38,877 nt of DNA from an uncultured Shimia sp. (GCA_937897325.1 CALCOY010000045.1:1-38877); one strand, 5' to 3'. Shown: positions 26,074 to 35,129, counted from the first letter of the stretch. Notes: a model not told the origin generated them from the letters alone. Translations and numbers: made by a program.

Positions 26074-26733
26074 TCAATGACGCGTTGCTGTTTGAAGATC
26101 AGGCAGATCATCCGGGTCGACGGCCCGATCTAAAACCAAAACAAGCAGGGTCTCACCTGTCCCTTCAATGAGTGGGGAGCGGTGCAACAGGCCGGACTTC
26201 GGGTGTTCAGGTCAGAGACTTCCCCGCAAGACGATAGGAGCGCCCGTTAGAGTGGTGAAGATGCGAGTGGATCCGCCCCGATTTGTCTCAATGCTGTACT
26301 GCGTTCCGGTTCCCCGATAGGTGCAAATCAGGCGCGCCGTCACTGCGTCAATGTGAAAGCGGCGACAAGCGTTGGTTTTGATCACATCAAAGCGCAATCT
26401 CAGATAAGGGGCATCCATCAGACATGCAAATGAGGTTGCCAAGGTGGTCGCGTCCGCAACCAGCGTTTCGCGCTGTTCAACCTCGGGCGTTTGGGCAATC
26501 TCGCACGCCTGACGAAGTGCCTCTTTCACCTGATCATGGCGCAGGATCACCCGGGCTCTGGGCAATTGGTCCGGGTCAAGCGCGTTCACCCAAGCCTGAA
26601 GATCTTCTTGAAGCGGTCGACGCCGAATTGCTGCACCGCATCCCCGATGATGAATAGCCGAGAGACAGTCAATCGAATTGGCGAGGCAAACACCGACGAC
26701 CGCGTCAATCGACTTCTTGCGTATGAAGTTCAT
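26074..26733 (-). pseudogene. DUF1826 gene interrupted by a TGA in place of Trp
   Basis: The frame from 26733 reads as DUF1826: AWVNALDPDQLPRARVIL, LVADATTLATSFACLM, CRRFHIDAVTARLICTYRGT and GAPIVLRGSL. A TGA then follows at 26212-26214. The same frame continues without shift as PEHPKSGLLHRSPLIEGTGE and LLVLVLDRAV to a stop at 26074. The family has Trp at or near this point (RGS-x-WP), so a single TGG-to-TGA change explains the break. An early Arg (AAIRRRP) also replaces a usual Trp. DUF1826 is typically found in Zur regulons beside COG0523 genes; its function is unknown. It overlaps the cobW-like stop by 4 bases. A truncated protein could still be made. Confidence 0.85.
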
Positions 26734-27944
26734 GCTGTGTCCTGCGCGCGGCGCCAGCCCGGAAACGGGTCGAGCACTTTATGCGGCAGGGCATCGGGCC
26801 CGGCAGCGAGAACGGCGGGCACAAGGCAGCCGTCAAGCTTGGCCTTAAGCGAGGGCCAATCTATATCCGATCCGATAAAGACCAGTTCCTGCCGTCGGTT
26901 TCCCCATGGCTCGGCCCAATGCTGCTTGATGTAAGCTTGGGCAGAGCTTTGTTCCGGCCGGCGCTCTTTTGCCACATTTGCCCAACACATTCCGATTGGT
27001 TTCACGCTTGAGAGAACGCCAGCCAGCAAGAACTCGGCGGCCCACTCCGGTCTGGTCGCGATCCAAAAATGCCATTTGGCGCGAGGGACGCCGGGCATCT
27101 CACTGTTCAAGACGTCCAGAACCTTCTCGGGAATGAACGGCTGACGCGCCCGATAGACGTAGCTCGTGACACCGTATTCCTCCGTCTCGGGCACGTGATC
27201 CGCAAAGCCATAAAGTTCCCTGGCCCACGTCGGATGTTCATGCGCCTCGTCGAAGTCAAAAAGACCTATGTCGATGATCTTCTCGGCGGTAACGTCTGAT
27301 TGGTTGGTCTCAATGATCTCCGCATCCGCGTTCAGGATGCGGATGATCTTGCACGCGGCATCCACCTGTCCGGACGTTGCATCGGCGACCTTATTCAGGA
27401 TCACGACGTCGGCAAATTCCATCTGATCGGTCACGAGGTGGACCGGCGTCCGCTCGTCCGCCTCCCCCATGACCTCGCCGCGATCTCGGAGAAAATCGTG
27501 GCTGGAGAAGTCCTGGAGAAGGTTCACCGCGTCCAAAACGGTGACCATTGTGTCGCGCCGCGCGACATCCGTCAGGCTATGGCCAAACTCATCGCGGAAA
27601 TCGAAGGTCGCCGCGATGGGTAGAGTCTCTGAAATGCCGGTGGATTCGATAGGGAGGTAGTCGAAGCGGCGTTCAGCGGCAAGACGGCGCACCTCGTCCA
27701 GCAGGTCGTCGCGAAGTGTGCAGCAGATGCAGCCCTTTGACATCTCAACGCGCGTCCGGTCTGTTCGGCTTAGCTCGGTATCTGTGCGCACCAGGTCGGC
27801 GTCGATGCTAACCTCGGACATATCGTTGACGATGACTGCCACGTGAAGCCCTTCCCGGTTGTTCAAGACGCGGTTCAGGAGCGTCGTTTTGCCAGCACCA
27901 AGAAAGCCAGACAAGACGATGACAGGAAGGCGTGGATCGGTCAT
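26730..27944 (-). CDS. COG0523 GTP-binding zinc chaperone (ZigA/YciC/ZagA type)
   Basis: A 404-residue G3E GTPase. Walker A is GFLGAGKTT (13-21), the metal-binding CxCC is GCICC (71-75), PIESTGISE is the switch region and [11 protein letters not shown] the base-recognition loop. The C-terminal CobW_C domain (about 260-400) has [17 protein letters not shown] and [14 protein letters not shown]. The layout is that of the zinc-starvation subgroup, which hands zinc to client enzymes when zinc is scarce, rather than CobW of cobalamin synthesis; no cob genes are near. Its ATG overlaps the end of a decayed paralogue (ATGA), and it heads DUF1826. It is the only intact gene in its operon. Confidence 0.93.
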   Translation of the reverse strand: MTDPRLPVIVLSGFLGAGKTTLLNRVLNNREGLHVAVIVNDMSEVSIDADLVRTDTELSRTDRTRVEMSKGCICCTLRDDLLDEVRRLAAERRFDYLPIESTGISETLPIAATFDFRDEFGHSLTDVARRDTMVTVLDAVNLLQDFSSHDFLRDRGEVMGEADERTPVHLVTDQMEFADVVILNKVADATSGQVDAACKIIRILNADAEIIETNQSDVTAEKIIDIGLFDFDEAHEHPTWARELYGFADHVPETEEYGVTSYVYRARQPFIPEKVLDVLNSEMPGVPRAKWHFWIATRPEWAAEFLLAGVLSSVKPIGMCWANVAKERRPEQSSAQAYIKQHWAEPWGNRRQELVFIGSDIDWPSLKAKLDGCLVPAVLAAGPDALPHKVLDPFPGWRRAQDTA

Positions 27945-29076
27945 TCAATTACCTCGAGAGTTTGGGTAGTTGAAGGCGCGCTGCACACCCCGGCGCGCAA
28001 CATATCGAGGCTGCGTTGCAGCTCCGCTCGGGTGAGATCGCGCACGATGACGAAGATGCGCGAGCGGCGGTCATTCTTTGGCCAGTTTTCCAATTGTACC
28101 GGTGAATCGAAAATGTGCTGCACGCCGTGAAAGACGAAGGGCGCGTCGATGCCTTCGATAAAGACAATCACCTTGACCCTCAGGATGTCCGAGCCGCGCG
28201 GCGCGATCAACGTGTCGAGCAATTTGCCAAAAGTCGCGTCCGGGATAGGCCATTCCAGTATGATGGAGGCCGACCCAATCTGCGCATCATGAACAGCGGC
28301 GGGGATGGGCGCGACGCCTGAATGACGGCAAGGCCAGACAGATTGGCGAGCGGGTCGGCCGGTTGCGTCATCCCCAACGTCCATGCACAATCACATCTTG
28401 CGGGGCAGTACTCGACTTCATCGCATTAGGCCTCATAGATCTGCTGCCAGACCTTCGCCTCCCACCGACCTAAGGATAAGAACCGTGGGGTTGAGGCGGC
28501 CTAGGCGGTCTTCGAAGTTTTTGACTTGGTTTGACTTCGCAAGATCGCTCTTGCTGAGGATGATGAGGTCAGCCATAGCCCCCTGAGACACCTCCTCGAA
28601 TTGGGCGTCTAGAGCTTCGTTGCTATTCATCGCATCGGCGACTTTGACCAAGTCATCGACGCACGTGTGCTGTGAGTGAACGCGATCCACATGCAGTTTT
28701 TGAAGGATGGGCCCCTCAGTGGTTTCAATCAGGAGACGGTCGAACGAGATCTCTTCCACCGAGCGGCGCTGGATCAGCCGGGCCACGGTTTCTGACAGAT
28801 CGCCCCGGACAGAACAGCAAAGACAGCCGGAACTCGTAAGAACGACCACCTCGCTGCTTTCTTCGATCAGATCATCATCCAGACCTGCTTCGCCGAACTC
28901 ATTGACGATGATCGTCGCCACGCGTCCGGTGTGGTTTTGTCCGACAAAACGTTGTTCAGCACCGTGGTTTCGCCAGCACCAAGAAAGCCTGTCAGCACGG
29001 TCACCGGGATTGGTAGGGGCGCTTTTTGTCGAATGCAGTGCTGCGTCGGTTCATCATGCTTTGGCTTGGTTCGCAA
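27941..29076 (-). pseudogene. Decayed second COG0523 (CobW/ZigA-like) gene
   Basis: Three pieces cover a whole COG0523 gene. The first (from about 29076) reads PIPVTVLTGFLGAGETTVLN, with Walker-A Lys changed to Glu (AAA to GAA). A one-base frameshift near 28930 leads into GRVATIIVNEFGEAGLDDDL, SSGCLCCSVRGDL, LIETTEGPILQKL (six or so codons missing) and LIILSKSDLAKS. TGA codons at 28433, 28419 and 28392 interrupt this frame, which resumes as the C-terminal domain LEWPIPDATFGKLL, ILRVKVIVFIEG, FHGVQHIFDSP and WPKNDRRSRIFVIVRD. It has no clear ATG start. Total length equals a normal gene, so decay is by small mutations. A Zur-box-like dyad remains at its 5' end. Confidence 0.9.
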
Positions 29077-29090
29077 TGCAATAACATTAC
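29073..29090. promoter_or_regulatory. Zur-box-like dyad upstream of the COG0523 operon
   Basis: GCAATGCAATAACATTAC is an imperfect 18-bp palindrome with outer arms GCAATG and CATTAC, matching the AATGxxATAACATT pattern of proteobacterial Zur sites. It sits at the 5' end of the decayed COG0523 gene and is likely still the operator for the intact copy downstream. Confidence 0.65.
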
Positions 29091-29193
29091 TATCTTTAGA
29101 TCCGTCTGCACTCGCCTGTCTGTTCCGTTTGCAAGTCGTGTCCTTAGTCTTAGTCCGGCTGCCAGCTTGTGGTAGCCGGACTGGTCCAGAGCG

Positions 29194-30228
29194 TTACAGG
29201 CAATCGGCCAGTGTTTTCGCCATATCGGTGATCAGTGTCGGATAGAGTGCTGCACCAGGTTCAAGGGCTGCACCCAACGGATCGATCACGCCGGTTCTTG
29301 CTTCCGTTCCATCAAGGACTGTTGCGACAATACCGGGGTTGAACTGAGGTTCCGCCAAAACGCAATCAACGCCTTCTTCGCGAATACGGCCTTGTATTTC
29401 TGCAATCCGCGCAGGGCTCGGGTCGGAAGCATCACCCAGCGAAATTGCACCCGAAGCGGGAAAGTCAAAGTCAGTCTCGAAATACTGATAGGCATCGTGA
29501 AAGACGATGAAACTGCCACCCCGCACCGGCTCAAGTGTTGCCCGTACCTCGGCAGACAATGTTTCGATCTCTTCCCGTGCCGCCGCTGCATTGGCGAAGT
29601 AGGTTCCAGCATTCTCCGGATCGACCGCTGAAAGCTGTGCGGCAATCACATTCAGCCATGTGCTGGCATTCTGCAGTGACAGCCACGCATGCGGATCGTG
29701 GTCACCATGGGCATGGTCATCATGGTCATCATGCCCGGCGTCGGCATGTTCATCGTGATCGTCATGATCATCGTGCCCGGCGTGCTCTTCTTCGCCGTGA
29801 TCGTCATGGTCATGATCGCTGGCTTCTGTCTTTTCTTCGTCAGAGTGATCATCGTGATCGTGCGCTTCAAACAGGGCGCTTTCTCTGAACTCCAGAAGTT
29901 TTGTCCCATCGGCTTCCAGAAGCGCGGTCACCTTGGCGCCCGTTGCCAAGGTCTCAACAGCATCTTCCATCCAGGGGGCCAGATCTTCTCCAATCCAGAA
30001 GACAAGGTCAGCTTTTTGCAGTGCCTCAGCTTCTGAGGGGCGGAGGCTGTATTCATGGGGTGAGGCGCCAGGCTGCACAATCAGTTCAGGTTCGCCTAAC
30101 CCCTCCATTACGCGCGCAACAAGCGAATGAACCGGCGCAATATCAACGGCAACGCTGGGCACATCGGCAAAAGCTGTGCCGCCCATCAAGGCCGCTGAAA
30201 CGGAGAGGGGGAGAAGCATTCTGGACAT
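29194..30228 (-). CDS. znuA: Zinc ABC transporter periplasmic binding protein
   Basis: A 344-residue cluster A-I metal-binding protein. Signal peptide residues 1-21 (MSRMLLPLSV...GGTAFA). Zinc ligands are expected at His of GASPHEYSL, His of DPHAWLSL, His of IVFHDAYQYF and Glu/Asp of the GVIDPLGA region. A long His/Asp loop, about residues 123-182, contains over 15 His, the mark of zinc (not Mn) proteins. The start at 30228 follows GAGAG; the ATG at 30240 directly abuts the Zur box and would leave no room for a ribosome site. It is divergent from zur-znuC-znuB, sharing the operator. It ends near the Zur box of the COG0523 operon behind it. Confidence 0.96.
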   Translation of the reverse strand: MSRMLLPLSVSAALMGGTAFADVPSVAVDIAPVHSLVARVMEGLGEPELIVQPGASPHEYSLRPSEAEALQKADLVFWIGEDLAPWMEDAVETLATGAKVTALLEADGTKLLEFRESALFEAHDHDDHSDEEKTEASDHDHDDHGEEEHAGHDDHDDHDEHADAGHDDHDDHAHGDHDPHAWLSLQNASTWLNVIAAQLSAVDPENAGTYFANAAAAREEIETLSAEVRATLEPVRGGSFIVFHDAYQYFETDFDFPASGAISLGDASDPSPARIAEIQGRIREEGVDCVLAEPQFNPGIVATVLDGTEARTGVIDPLGAALEPGAALYPTLITDMAKTLADCL

Positions 30229-30240
30229 CAGGTCTCTCAT

Positions 30241-30258
30241 GTGATTTTATAACGTCAC
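30241..30258. promoter_or_regulatory. Zur box between znuA and zur
   Basis: GTGATTTTATAACGTCAC is an 18-bp palindrome with perfect 4-bp arms GTGA/TCAC and central TTATAA. It lies between the divergent znuA and zur genes, so a zinc-loaded Zur dimer bound here would repress both directions. Confidence 0.8.
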
Positions 30259-30284
30259 TTTCGCCCTATCTGATATGGATTGTT

Positions 30285-30800
30285 ATGACAAGCAACCTCA
30301 AATTCGGGCTGGAAGATCACCAAACGCTCGGATTCAAAAAGCACGATCATGGTCTTTGCGTGGATCATGCTCTCGAAGCCGCAGAAGCAAAATGTGCTGA
30401 AATGGGTCTTCGTCTGACACCAGTACGGCGCAAAGTCTTGGAACTGCTGCTGCAAAAGCACCGGGCACTTGGCGCTTATGCCATTCTGGATATGTTGCGG
30501 GAGGCGGGTTTCGGATCGCAACCCCCAGTGGCATATCGCGCGCTCGATTTTTTGTCAGAGCATGGGTTTGTCCACAAGATTGAACGATTGAACGCTTTTG
30601 TAGCTTGCGCGCATCCTGGCGAAAATCACTCGCCCGCTTTTATGATTTGCCGTTTATGCGATGCGGTAGCCGAGACCCAATCTACGCCCGCACGGGGAGA
30701 GCTTGGCAAGGCGGCTCGCGCTGCTGGATTTCAGATAGAGAAAACGGTTGTTGAAGCGGAGGGCGTTTGCCCGGATTGTTTGGACAAGACCGACGCATGA
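30285..30800 (+). CDS. zur: Zinc uptake regulator Zur (Fur family)
   Basis: A 171-residue Fur-family repressor. The winged-helix DNA-binding part (about 40-105) has MGLRLTPVRRKVLELLL and QPPVAYRALDFLSEHGFVH. The structural zinc site is CxxC twice: CRLC (122-125) and CPDC (162-165). The sensing site draws on the His/Cys residues around CAHPGENHSPAF. An unusually long His-containing N-terminus (FGLEDHQTLGFKKHDHGLCV) precedes the fold. With zinc bound it would repress znuA and its own operon through the dyad at 30241. Its stop overlaps the znuC start (ATGA). Genomic context makes Zur, not Fur, certain enough. Confidence 0.95.
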   Translation: MTSNLKFGLEDHQTLGFKKHDHGLCVDHALEAAEAKCAEMGLRLTPVRRKVLELLLQKHRALGAYAILDMLREAGFGSQPPVAYRALDFLSEHGFVHKIERLNAFVACAHPGENHSPAFMICRLCDAVAETQSTPARGELGKAARAAGFQIEKTVVEAEGVCPDCLDKTDA

Positions 30801-31534
30801 GCCTTATCGCCGTTCAGAATCTCGCCGTGACCTACGGCGGTCGTCGGGTGCTTAATGACGTCTCTTTAACGCTGGACCCTGGGGAGATCGTGACCATCGT
30901 CGGCCCGAACGGGTCGGGCAAAACAAGCCTATTTCGCGCAATCATTGGCGCCACCGACGCCGCAAAAGGCAACATTTCATTGCAACCAGGCCTAAAGATT
31001 GGGTATGTTCCGCAGCGCCTCCACATTGATCCGACATTGCCCATTACCGTTGAGCGGTTCATGAGATTGACCGAGCGCGTTTCAAGGGCACGTTGCGCAG
31101 AGGCTTTGGTCTCGGCGGGCGTCCCGGACCTTCTGAAGCGACAGATGGCCCAGTTGTCCGGTGGACAGTTTCAGCGTGTCCTCTTGGCGCGGGCGTTGAT
31201 CAACCGGCCCGACGTCTTGTTGCTGGATGAGGCGACCCAGGGGCTCGACCAACCGGGTTCCGCTGCTTTTTACCAACAGATCGAAACCGTTTGTCGAAAA
31301 ACAGGTTGTGCCGTTCTCATGATCAGTCATGAGCTGCATGTGGTGATGAGTGCGTCGGACCGCGTGATCTGTCTAAATGGCCATATCTGTTGCGAGGGCA
31401 CACCTGCTGTGGTTGCCTCGGCTCCTGAGTACCGTGCGCTGTTTGGCATCGGAACAGGAGGGGCCCTGGCGCTTTATCGACATCATCATGACCACGATCA
31501 TGATCATTCGCACAGCCACGAGGCTGCCGAATAA
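30797..31534 (+). CDS. znuC: Zinc ABC transporter ATP-binding protein
   Basis: A 245-residue ATPase. Walker A is GPNGSGKTS, Q-loop VPQRLH, signature LSGGQFQRVLLARA, Walker B VLLLDEATQGLD and switch His in MISHELHVV. The C-terminus ends in a His/Asp tail HHHDHDHDHSHSHEAAE that could buffer zinc at the cytoplasmic face. ATG 30797 is chosen because it overlaps the zur stop by 4 bases and the family begins there; an earlier in-frame ATG lies inside zur. It works with ZnuB, whose ATG overlaps its stop (TAATG). Confidence 0.96.
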   Translation: MSLIAVQNLAVTYGGRRVLNDVSLTLDPGEIVTIVGPNGSGKTSLFRAIIGATDAAKGNISLQPGLKIGYVPQRLHIDPTLPITVERFMRLTERVSRARCAEALVSAGVPDLLKRQMAQLSGGQFQRVLLARALINRPDVLLLDEATQGLDQPGSAAFYQQIETVCRKTGCAVLMISHELHVVMSASDRVICLNGHICCEGTPAVVASAPEYRALFGIGTGGALALYRHHHDHDHDHSHSHEAAE

Positions 31535-32331
31535 TGCTCGATGATTTCATGACACGCGCCACATTGGCTGGAGTAGGCGTTGCGTTTGCTGCGGCACCCT
31601 TGGGGTGTTTCGTTGTCTGGCGCCGGATGGCCTACTTCGGTGACGCTACAGCTCACGCTGCCATCCTGGGCGTTGCCTTGTCGCTCGCATTCGAGGTATC
31701 CATCTTTCCGGGTGTTCTCGCCGTGGCGCTCGCTATGGCGCTTTCCGTGACGCTTCTGGCCGGGCGCGGATATGCGATGGACACTCTCTTGGGCGTTCTT
31801 GCGCATTCCGCCCTCGCCTTCGGCCTCGTCGCTGTTTCATTTCTGTCCGGAGTGCGGATCGATCTGATGGCCTATCTCTTTGGGGACATTCTGGCCGTCT
31901 CAAGAATTGATCTTTTGATCATTTGGGGTGGCGCGGTCCTGGTCATTGGCCTCATTTCCTGGAGATGGTCTGCGCTTTTAACATCGACGCTTAATGAAGA
32001 ACTGGCTTATGCGAGTGGCTTGAACCCAAACCGTGAGCAATTGATCCTGACCTTGTCCTTGGCCATCACAGTGGCGGTGGCGATCAAGGTCGTTGGCGTC
32101 CTTCTGATCGCGGCGCTGTTGATTATACCTGCGGCAGCCGCCCGAGGTTTGGCTCGCACGCCCGAGGACATGACTGTCATCGCCGCCGCAATCGGAGCGA
32201 CTTCGGCACTTGTCGGCTTGCGAGGCGCATATGTCTTCGACACACCAGCGGGCCCGTCCATCGTTTGCTTCGCAGCAATCATCTTTGCCGCGTTTAATCT
32301 GGTAGGGCGGCGCAGCAAGAATCGAGCCTAA
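31534..32331 (+). CDS. znuB: Zinc ABC transporter permease
   Basis: A 265-residue ABC-3 family permease with about eight membrane segments. Typical motifs are CFVVWRRMAYFGDATAHAAI (segment 1-2 loop), YLFGDILAVS, EELAYASGLNP and KVVGVLLIAALLIIPAAAAR. It forms the zinc channel with ZnuC and takes zinc from ZnuA. Last gene of zur-znuC-znuB, with one-base overlap to znuC. No terminator was found downstream. Confidence 0.96.
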   Translation: MLDDFMTRATLAGVGVAFAAAPLGCFVVWRRMAYFGDATAHAAILGVALSLAFEVSIFPGVLAVALAMALSVTLLAGRGYAMDTLLGVLAHSALAFGLVAVSFLSGVRIDLMAYLFGDILAVSRIDLLIIWGGAVLVIGLISWRWSALLTSTLNEELAYASGLNPNREQLILTLSLAITVAVAIKVVGVLLIAALLIIPAAAARGLARTPEDMTVIAAAIGATSALVGLRGAYVFDTPAGPSIVCFAAIIFAAFNLVGRRSKNRA

Positions 32332-33099
32332 CTCGGCTAAACACTAGATGAGCTTTGAACCGGACGGTACCACACTCCTCTGCGACAATTGCGTGATGAT
32401 CAGCAGCACGAATCCCCTACGATGTGATCGCTGAAGCTCATGCGATTGGATGCAACGTCTACCGGAACTGAATACTTTGCTATTCATTTCTGTTAAAAAC
32501 GCGCAGCGAAAACACTGATGTTCCTGCAGCAATACCCCGAGGAGATTCAATTGCAGCCGGTACATCGATAACTAGTTGAGATTGGGCGCATTTGGTCGCC
32601 GGATGCGTCTGTGGCGCCATGATGTGTCTTTTTCCGGTTACACTTCGTGAGCGGTGCAAAGCGCTCGCTTCAACCGCCTGATGAGGGCACGTGTCTTTGG
32701 TTGGTGGGTCCGAACGATGGTGTTTTCCAGGAGAATGTGCTCAAAACTCCAATCATCCCTCACCGCACTGCAAAGTAATCGAACACGCCATCTCGGTACG
32801 GGCGTTCGGCTCGGAGATAGGTCGCGTTCCATTTCCCAAGATGCTCGGGCAAAGCCGCCAAAGTGCCGGGGTTCGAACCAAAACCAAGACAGAGTCCACA
32901 ATCTGCCGGCTATCCCGCTCCGTATGACCGGCATTGGTTGCCTTGTCCGACAGTCGGCTCTCTGCTTCGCTCAAAAGCGATCATTGAGTTGCAGCTTGCC
33001 CAATCATGCTGACCCCAGATCCGTCAGCCAGCTTCAGTCAAAGACAAACCATGCCGTGAAACCTGCATACCAAAACGACTTTAGACTCTGGTGACCGGT
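32332..33099. other. Intergenic stretch between znuB and kynU with mobile-element debris
   Basis: No intact gene is supported in these 768 bases. The only recognisable content is an IS5-type transposase fragment at about 32641-32900 and a weak hairpin at the kynU end. The remainder has scattered stops in all frames. Confidence 0.6.
32641..32900 (-). mobile_element. Frameshifted relic of an IS5-type transposase
   Basis: One minus-strand frame gives ALPEHLGKWNATYLR then YRDGVFDYF, matching the LPERFGxWxTVYxRF...GVF region of IS5-family transposases. A second frame continues as LCSAVRDDWSFEHILLENT then IVRTHQ, the block that carries the first catalytic Asp in the family (DSTIVRAHQ), here Glu-Asn. 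A third frame has ALHRSRS, like the AIGRSRGG motif. The pieces are in the right order but separated by frameshifts, and the rest of the element and its terminal repeats are not seen. It marks an old insertion beside the zinc island. Confidence 0.6.
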
Positions 33100-33103
33100 C
33101 TAA
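33072..33103 (-). terminator. Weak terminator at the end of kynU
   Basis: Read on the minus strand, TTAGAC (33103-33098) and GTCTAA (33086-33081) form a 6-bp stem overlapping the kynU stop codon, followed by AGTCGTTTTGG. The T-run is short. Confidence 0.35.
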
Positions 33104-34302
33104 GTGACAAGCGCTTTTCTTTGATAAGCATCATCATCCCAGAGACGATCTCGGATCACTTCCTCCAGAATATCGACGGCCTTCAGGACATCCCCTTCGT
33201 CGATGTAAAGCGGAGTGAAGCCAAAGCGCATGATGTCGGGCGCCCGAAAATCTCCAATCACGTCCCGGTCAATCAGTGCTTGCATTGCAGCATATCCATG
33301 CTCGAAAGCGAAAGACACCTGACTGCCGCGCTCCGCGCTGTTGCGAGGGCTGGCAAGGGTCAGATCCGGGCAGCGTGCTTCGAGCTCTCTGATAAAGAGT
33401 TCGCACAAGGCAACGGAGGCCGCGCGCAATTGCGGCATATCCACATGGTCCCAGATCAACAGGGCGTGTTCGAGGGCGGTCATCTGCATCACTGGCGGTG
33501 TCCCAACCCGCATTCGTGCGATGCCCGGGGCCGGGCGGTACTCCGGTTCAAAGGCAAAAGGGGCATCGTGGCCCAGCCATCCGGCGAGGGCAGGTTCCAT
33601 GGCAGGTGCCACATCATTGCGCGCATAGATGAAGGCCGGGGCACCGGGGCCGCCATTGAGGTATTTGTAGGTGCATCCCACGGCGAATTCGCAGTTGGCG
33701 GCCATCAGATCCACTGGCACGGCCCCTGCGCTGTGAGCGAGATCCCACAGCATGACAACACCTGCTGCATGGGCGGCTTTGGTGATGCCAGCCATGTCAT
33801 GCATTCGTCCGGTCCGGTAGTCCACATGTGTGATCATCGCGACAGCAACGGCTTCGTCCATCGCGTTGCCGACCTCTTCCGGGGCAACCACGCGCAGTTC
33901 ATAGTCATGACCCAATTGCTGGATAAGGCCCTGCGCCATGTAAAGATCCGACGGGAAGTTGCCGCTGTCCGACAAGATCACCCGTCTGTCGGGACGCATT
34001 TTAAGCGCGGCAGAAAGCGCCTGATACACCTTGACCGACAGAGTATCGCCCATCGTGACACTGCCTTCAGGTGCACCGATCAACCGGGCAACCATATTGC
34101 CCACCCGCGCCGGCTGTTCCATCCAGCCATCCCGGTTCCAGCCGGTGATCAGGTTCTGGCCCCACTCTTCTGTCATCATGGCCTGCAGTCGATCTGCAGT
34201 GCCCTTGGGCAAAGGACCAAGCGAGTTACCATCAAGATAGATCATGCCCGGTGGCAACTCGAACCAGTGCTTCATGGGCAAGGTGTGAGCGGTGTCTTTC
34301 AT
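33100..34302 (-). CDS. kynU: Kynureninase
   Basis: A 400-residue PLP enzyme that cleaves L-kynurenine to anthranilate and alanine. Family marks: [15 protein letters not shown] near the N-terminus, [16 protein letters not shown], the PLP Asp in [16 protein letters not shown], the PLP Lys in [15 protein letters not shown] and [14 protein letters not shown] 34302 overlaps the kynA stop by 4 bases (ATGA) and has AGAGG 7 bases upstream; an in-frame TTG at 34323 is less likely. Second enzyme gene of the GntR-kynA-kynU operon. Formylkynurenine formamidase (kynB) is not in the window. Confidence 0.96.
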   Translation of the reverse strand: MKDTAHTLPMKHWFELPPGMIYLDGNSLGPLPKGTADRLQAMMTEEWGQNLITGWNRDGWMEQPARVGNMVARLIGAPEGSVTMGDTLSVKVYQALSAALKMRPDRRVILSDSGNFPSDLYMAQGLIQQLGHDYELRVVAPEEVGNAMDEAVAVAMITHVDYRTGRMHDMAGITKAAHAAGVVMLWDLAHSAGAVPVDLMAANCEFAVGCTYKYLNGGPGAPAFIYARNDVAPAMEPALAGWLGHDAPFAFEPEYRPAPGIARMRVGTPPVMQMTALEHALLIWDHVDMPQLRAASVALCELFIRELEARCPDLTLASPRNSAERGSQVSFAFEHGYAAMQALIDRDVIGDFRAPDIMRFGFTPLYIDEGDVLKAVDILEEVIRDRLWDDDAYQRKALVT

Positions 34303-35129
34303 AGCTGGCCTCTCAGGTGCCAAAGTTCTGGGAAAAGCTCGACTTCGAGCATCTTGCGCAGATATTTCACCCCGGAGGTCCCACCAGTGCCGCGTTTAAA
34401 GCCGATGATCCGCTCGACTGTGGTGACATGGTTGAAGCGCCAACGTCGAAAGTAGTCTTCTATGTCGACAAGCTTTTCGGCCAATTCATAGAGGGGCCAG
34501 TGCTTGTCGGGGTTGTCGTAGATCATCACCCAGGCATCCATGACGGACGGGTCTTCCTGGTGGGGTTGATCAAGTCGATATACGGAAGGCGCAAAGGTCA
34601 GTTCAAGCTGGTCAGCCAACTGATCCAAGGCTACGTGATACATGGATTTGCGCTCCATCTCCTGCTCTAGCATATGATGCAATTCTGGCCGGTGCTTATG
34701 TACCTTCATCATCGCTGCGTTGCGGTTGCCAAAGATGAACTCGATCAGCCGATACTGGTGTGACTGGAATCCAGAGGATTTGCCGAGGTCATCCCGAAAT
34801 GCGGTGTACTCGCTGGGTGTCATCGTGCGGAGAACATCCCAGGCATTGTTGAGCTGTTCAAAGATCCGCGCTACCCGTGTCAGCATTTTGAACACCGGAG
34901 AGAAGTTGCCGCCCGCAAGTTCCTGTCGTGCGATGGCAAGTTCGTGCAGGGCGAGGCGCATCCAAAGCTCTGATGTTTGATGCTGGATAATGAACAGCAT
35001 TTCATCATGCGCATCCGACTGTCGATGTTGGGCGCCGAGAATGGGATCGAGCGCCAGATAGTCGATGTAGGACATGTCCTTGGCGAAAGACATCTGCGCG
35101 CCGTCTGAGGAGGGGTCATAGCCGGTCAT
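34299..35129 (-). CDS. kynA: Tryptophan 2,3-dioxygenase
   Basis: A 276-residue heme dioxygenase converting L-tryptophan to N-formylkynurenine. Family marks: [28 protein letters not shown] (substrate-pocket His), [17 protein letters not shown], and [20 protein letters not shown] with the proximal heme His in RFNHV, then [11 protein letters not shown]. Length is normal for bacterial enzymes. Its ATG overlaps the stop of the GntR regulator by 4 bases and its stop overlaps kynU, so the three genes are one coupled unit. Confidence 0.97.
   Translation of the reverse strand: MTGYDPSSDGAQMSFAKDMSYIDYLALDPILGAQHRQSDAHDEMLFIIQHQTSELWMRLALHELAIARQELAGGNFSPVFKMLTRVARIFEQLNNAWDVLRTMTPSEYTAFRDDLGKSSGFQSHQYRLIEFIFGNRNAAMMKVHKHRPELHHMLEQEMERKSMYHVALDQLADQLELTFAPSVYRLDQPHQEDPSVMDAWVMIYDNPDKHWPLYELAEKLVDIEDYFRRWRFNHVTTVERIIGFKRGTGGTSGVKYLRKMLEVELFPELWHLRGQL

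Noticed and set aside
26212-26214. TGA read as Trp or selenocysteine in DUF1826
   Set aside because: TGA ends many intact genes here, the expected residue is Trp and the neighbouring genes are also broken, so a nonsense mutation is simpler.
27941-29076. Frameshifts in the second COG0523 gene as sequencing errors
   Set aside because: Besides one frameshift there are three in-frame stops, a missing segment and a Walker-A substitution, too many independent changes. The single-base gap in the ADH-like gene alone could be an error, but its other lesions could not.
29690-29870. Short repeated CATGGTCATCATG-like units as a possible repeat array or CRISPR
   Set aside because: They encode the His/Asp loop of ZnuA in frame; no constant spacer-repeat structure.
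32865-32882. GGTTCGAACC resembling a tRNA T-arm
   Set aside because: The flanking bases do not form the 5-bp T-stem and no acceptor or anticodon stem is found on either strand.
33091-34455. A 454-codon open frame on the plus strand across kynU/kynA, and similar long antisense frames at 13361-14254, 4670-5521 and 20022-20996
   Set aside because: They lie wholly opposite well-recognised genes, lack family motifs and have shadow-like compositions; GC-rich codon bias creates such frames.
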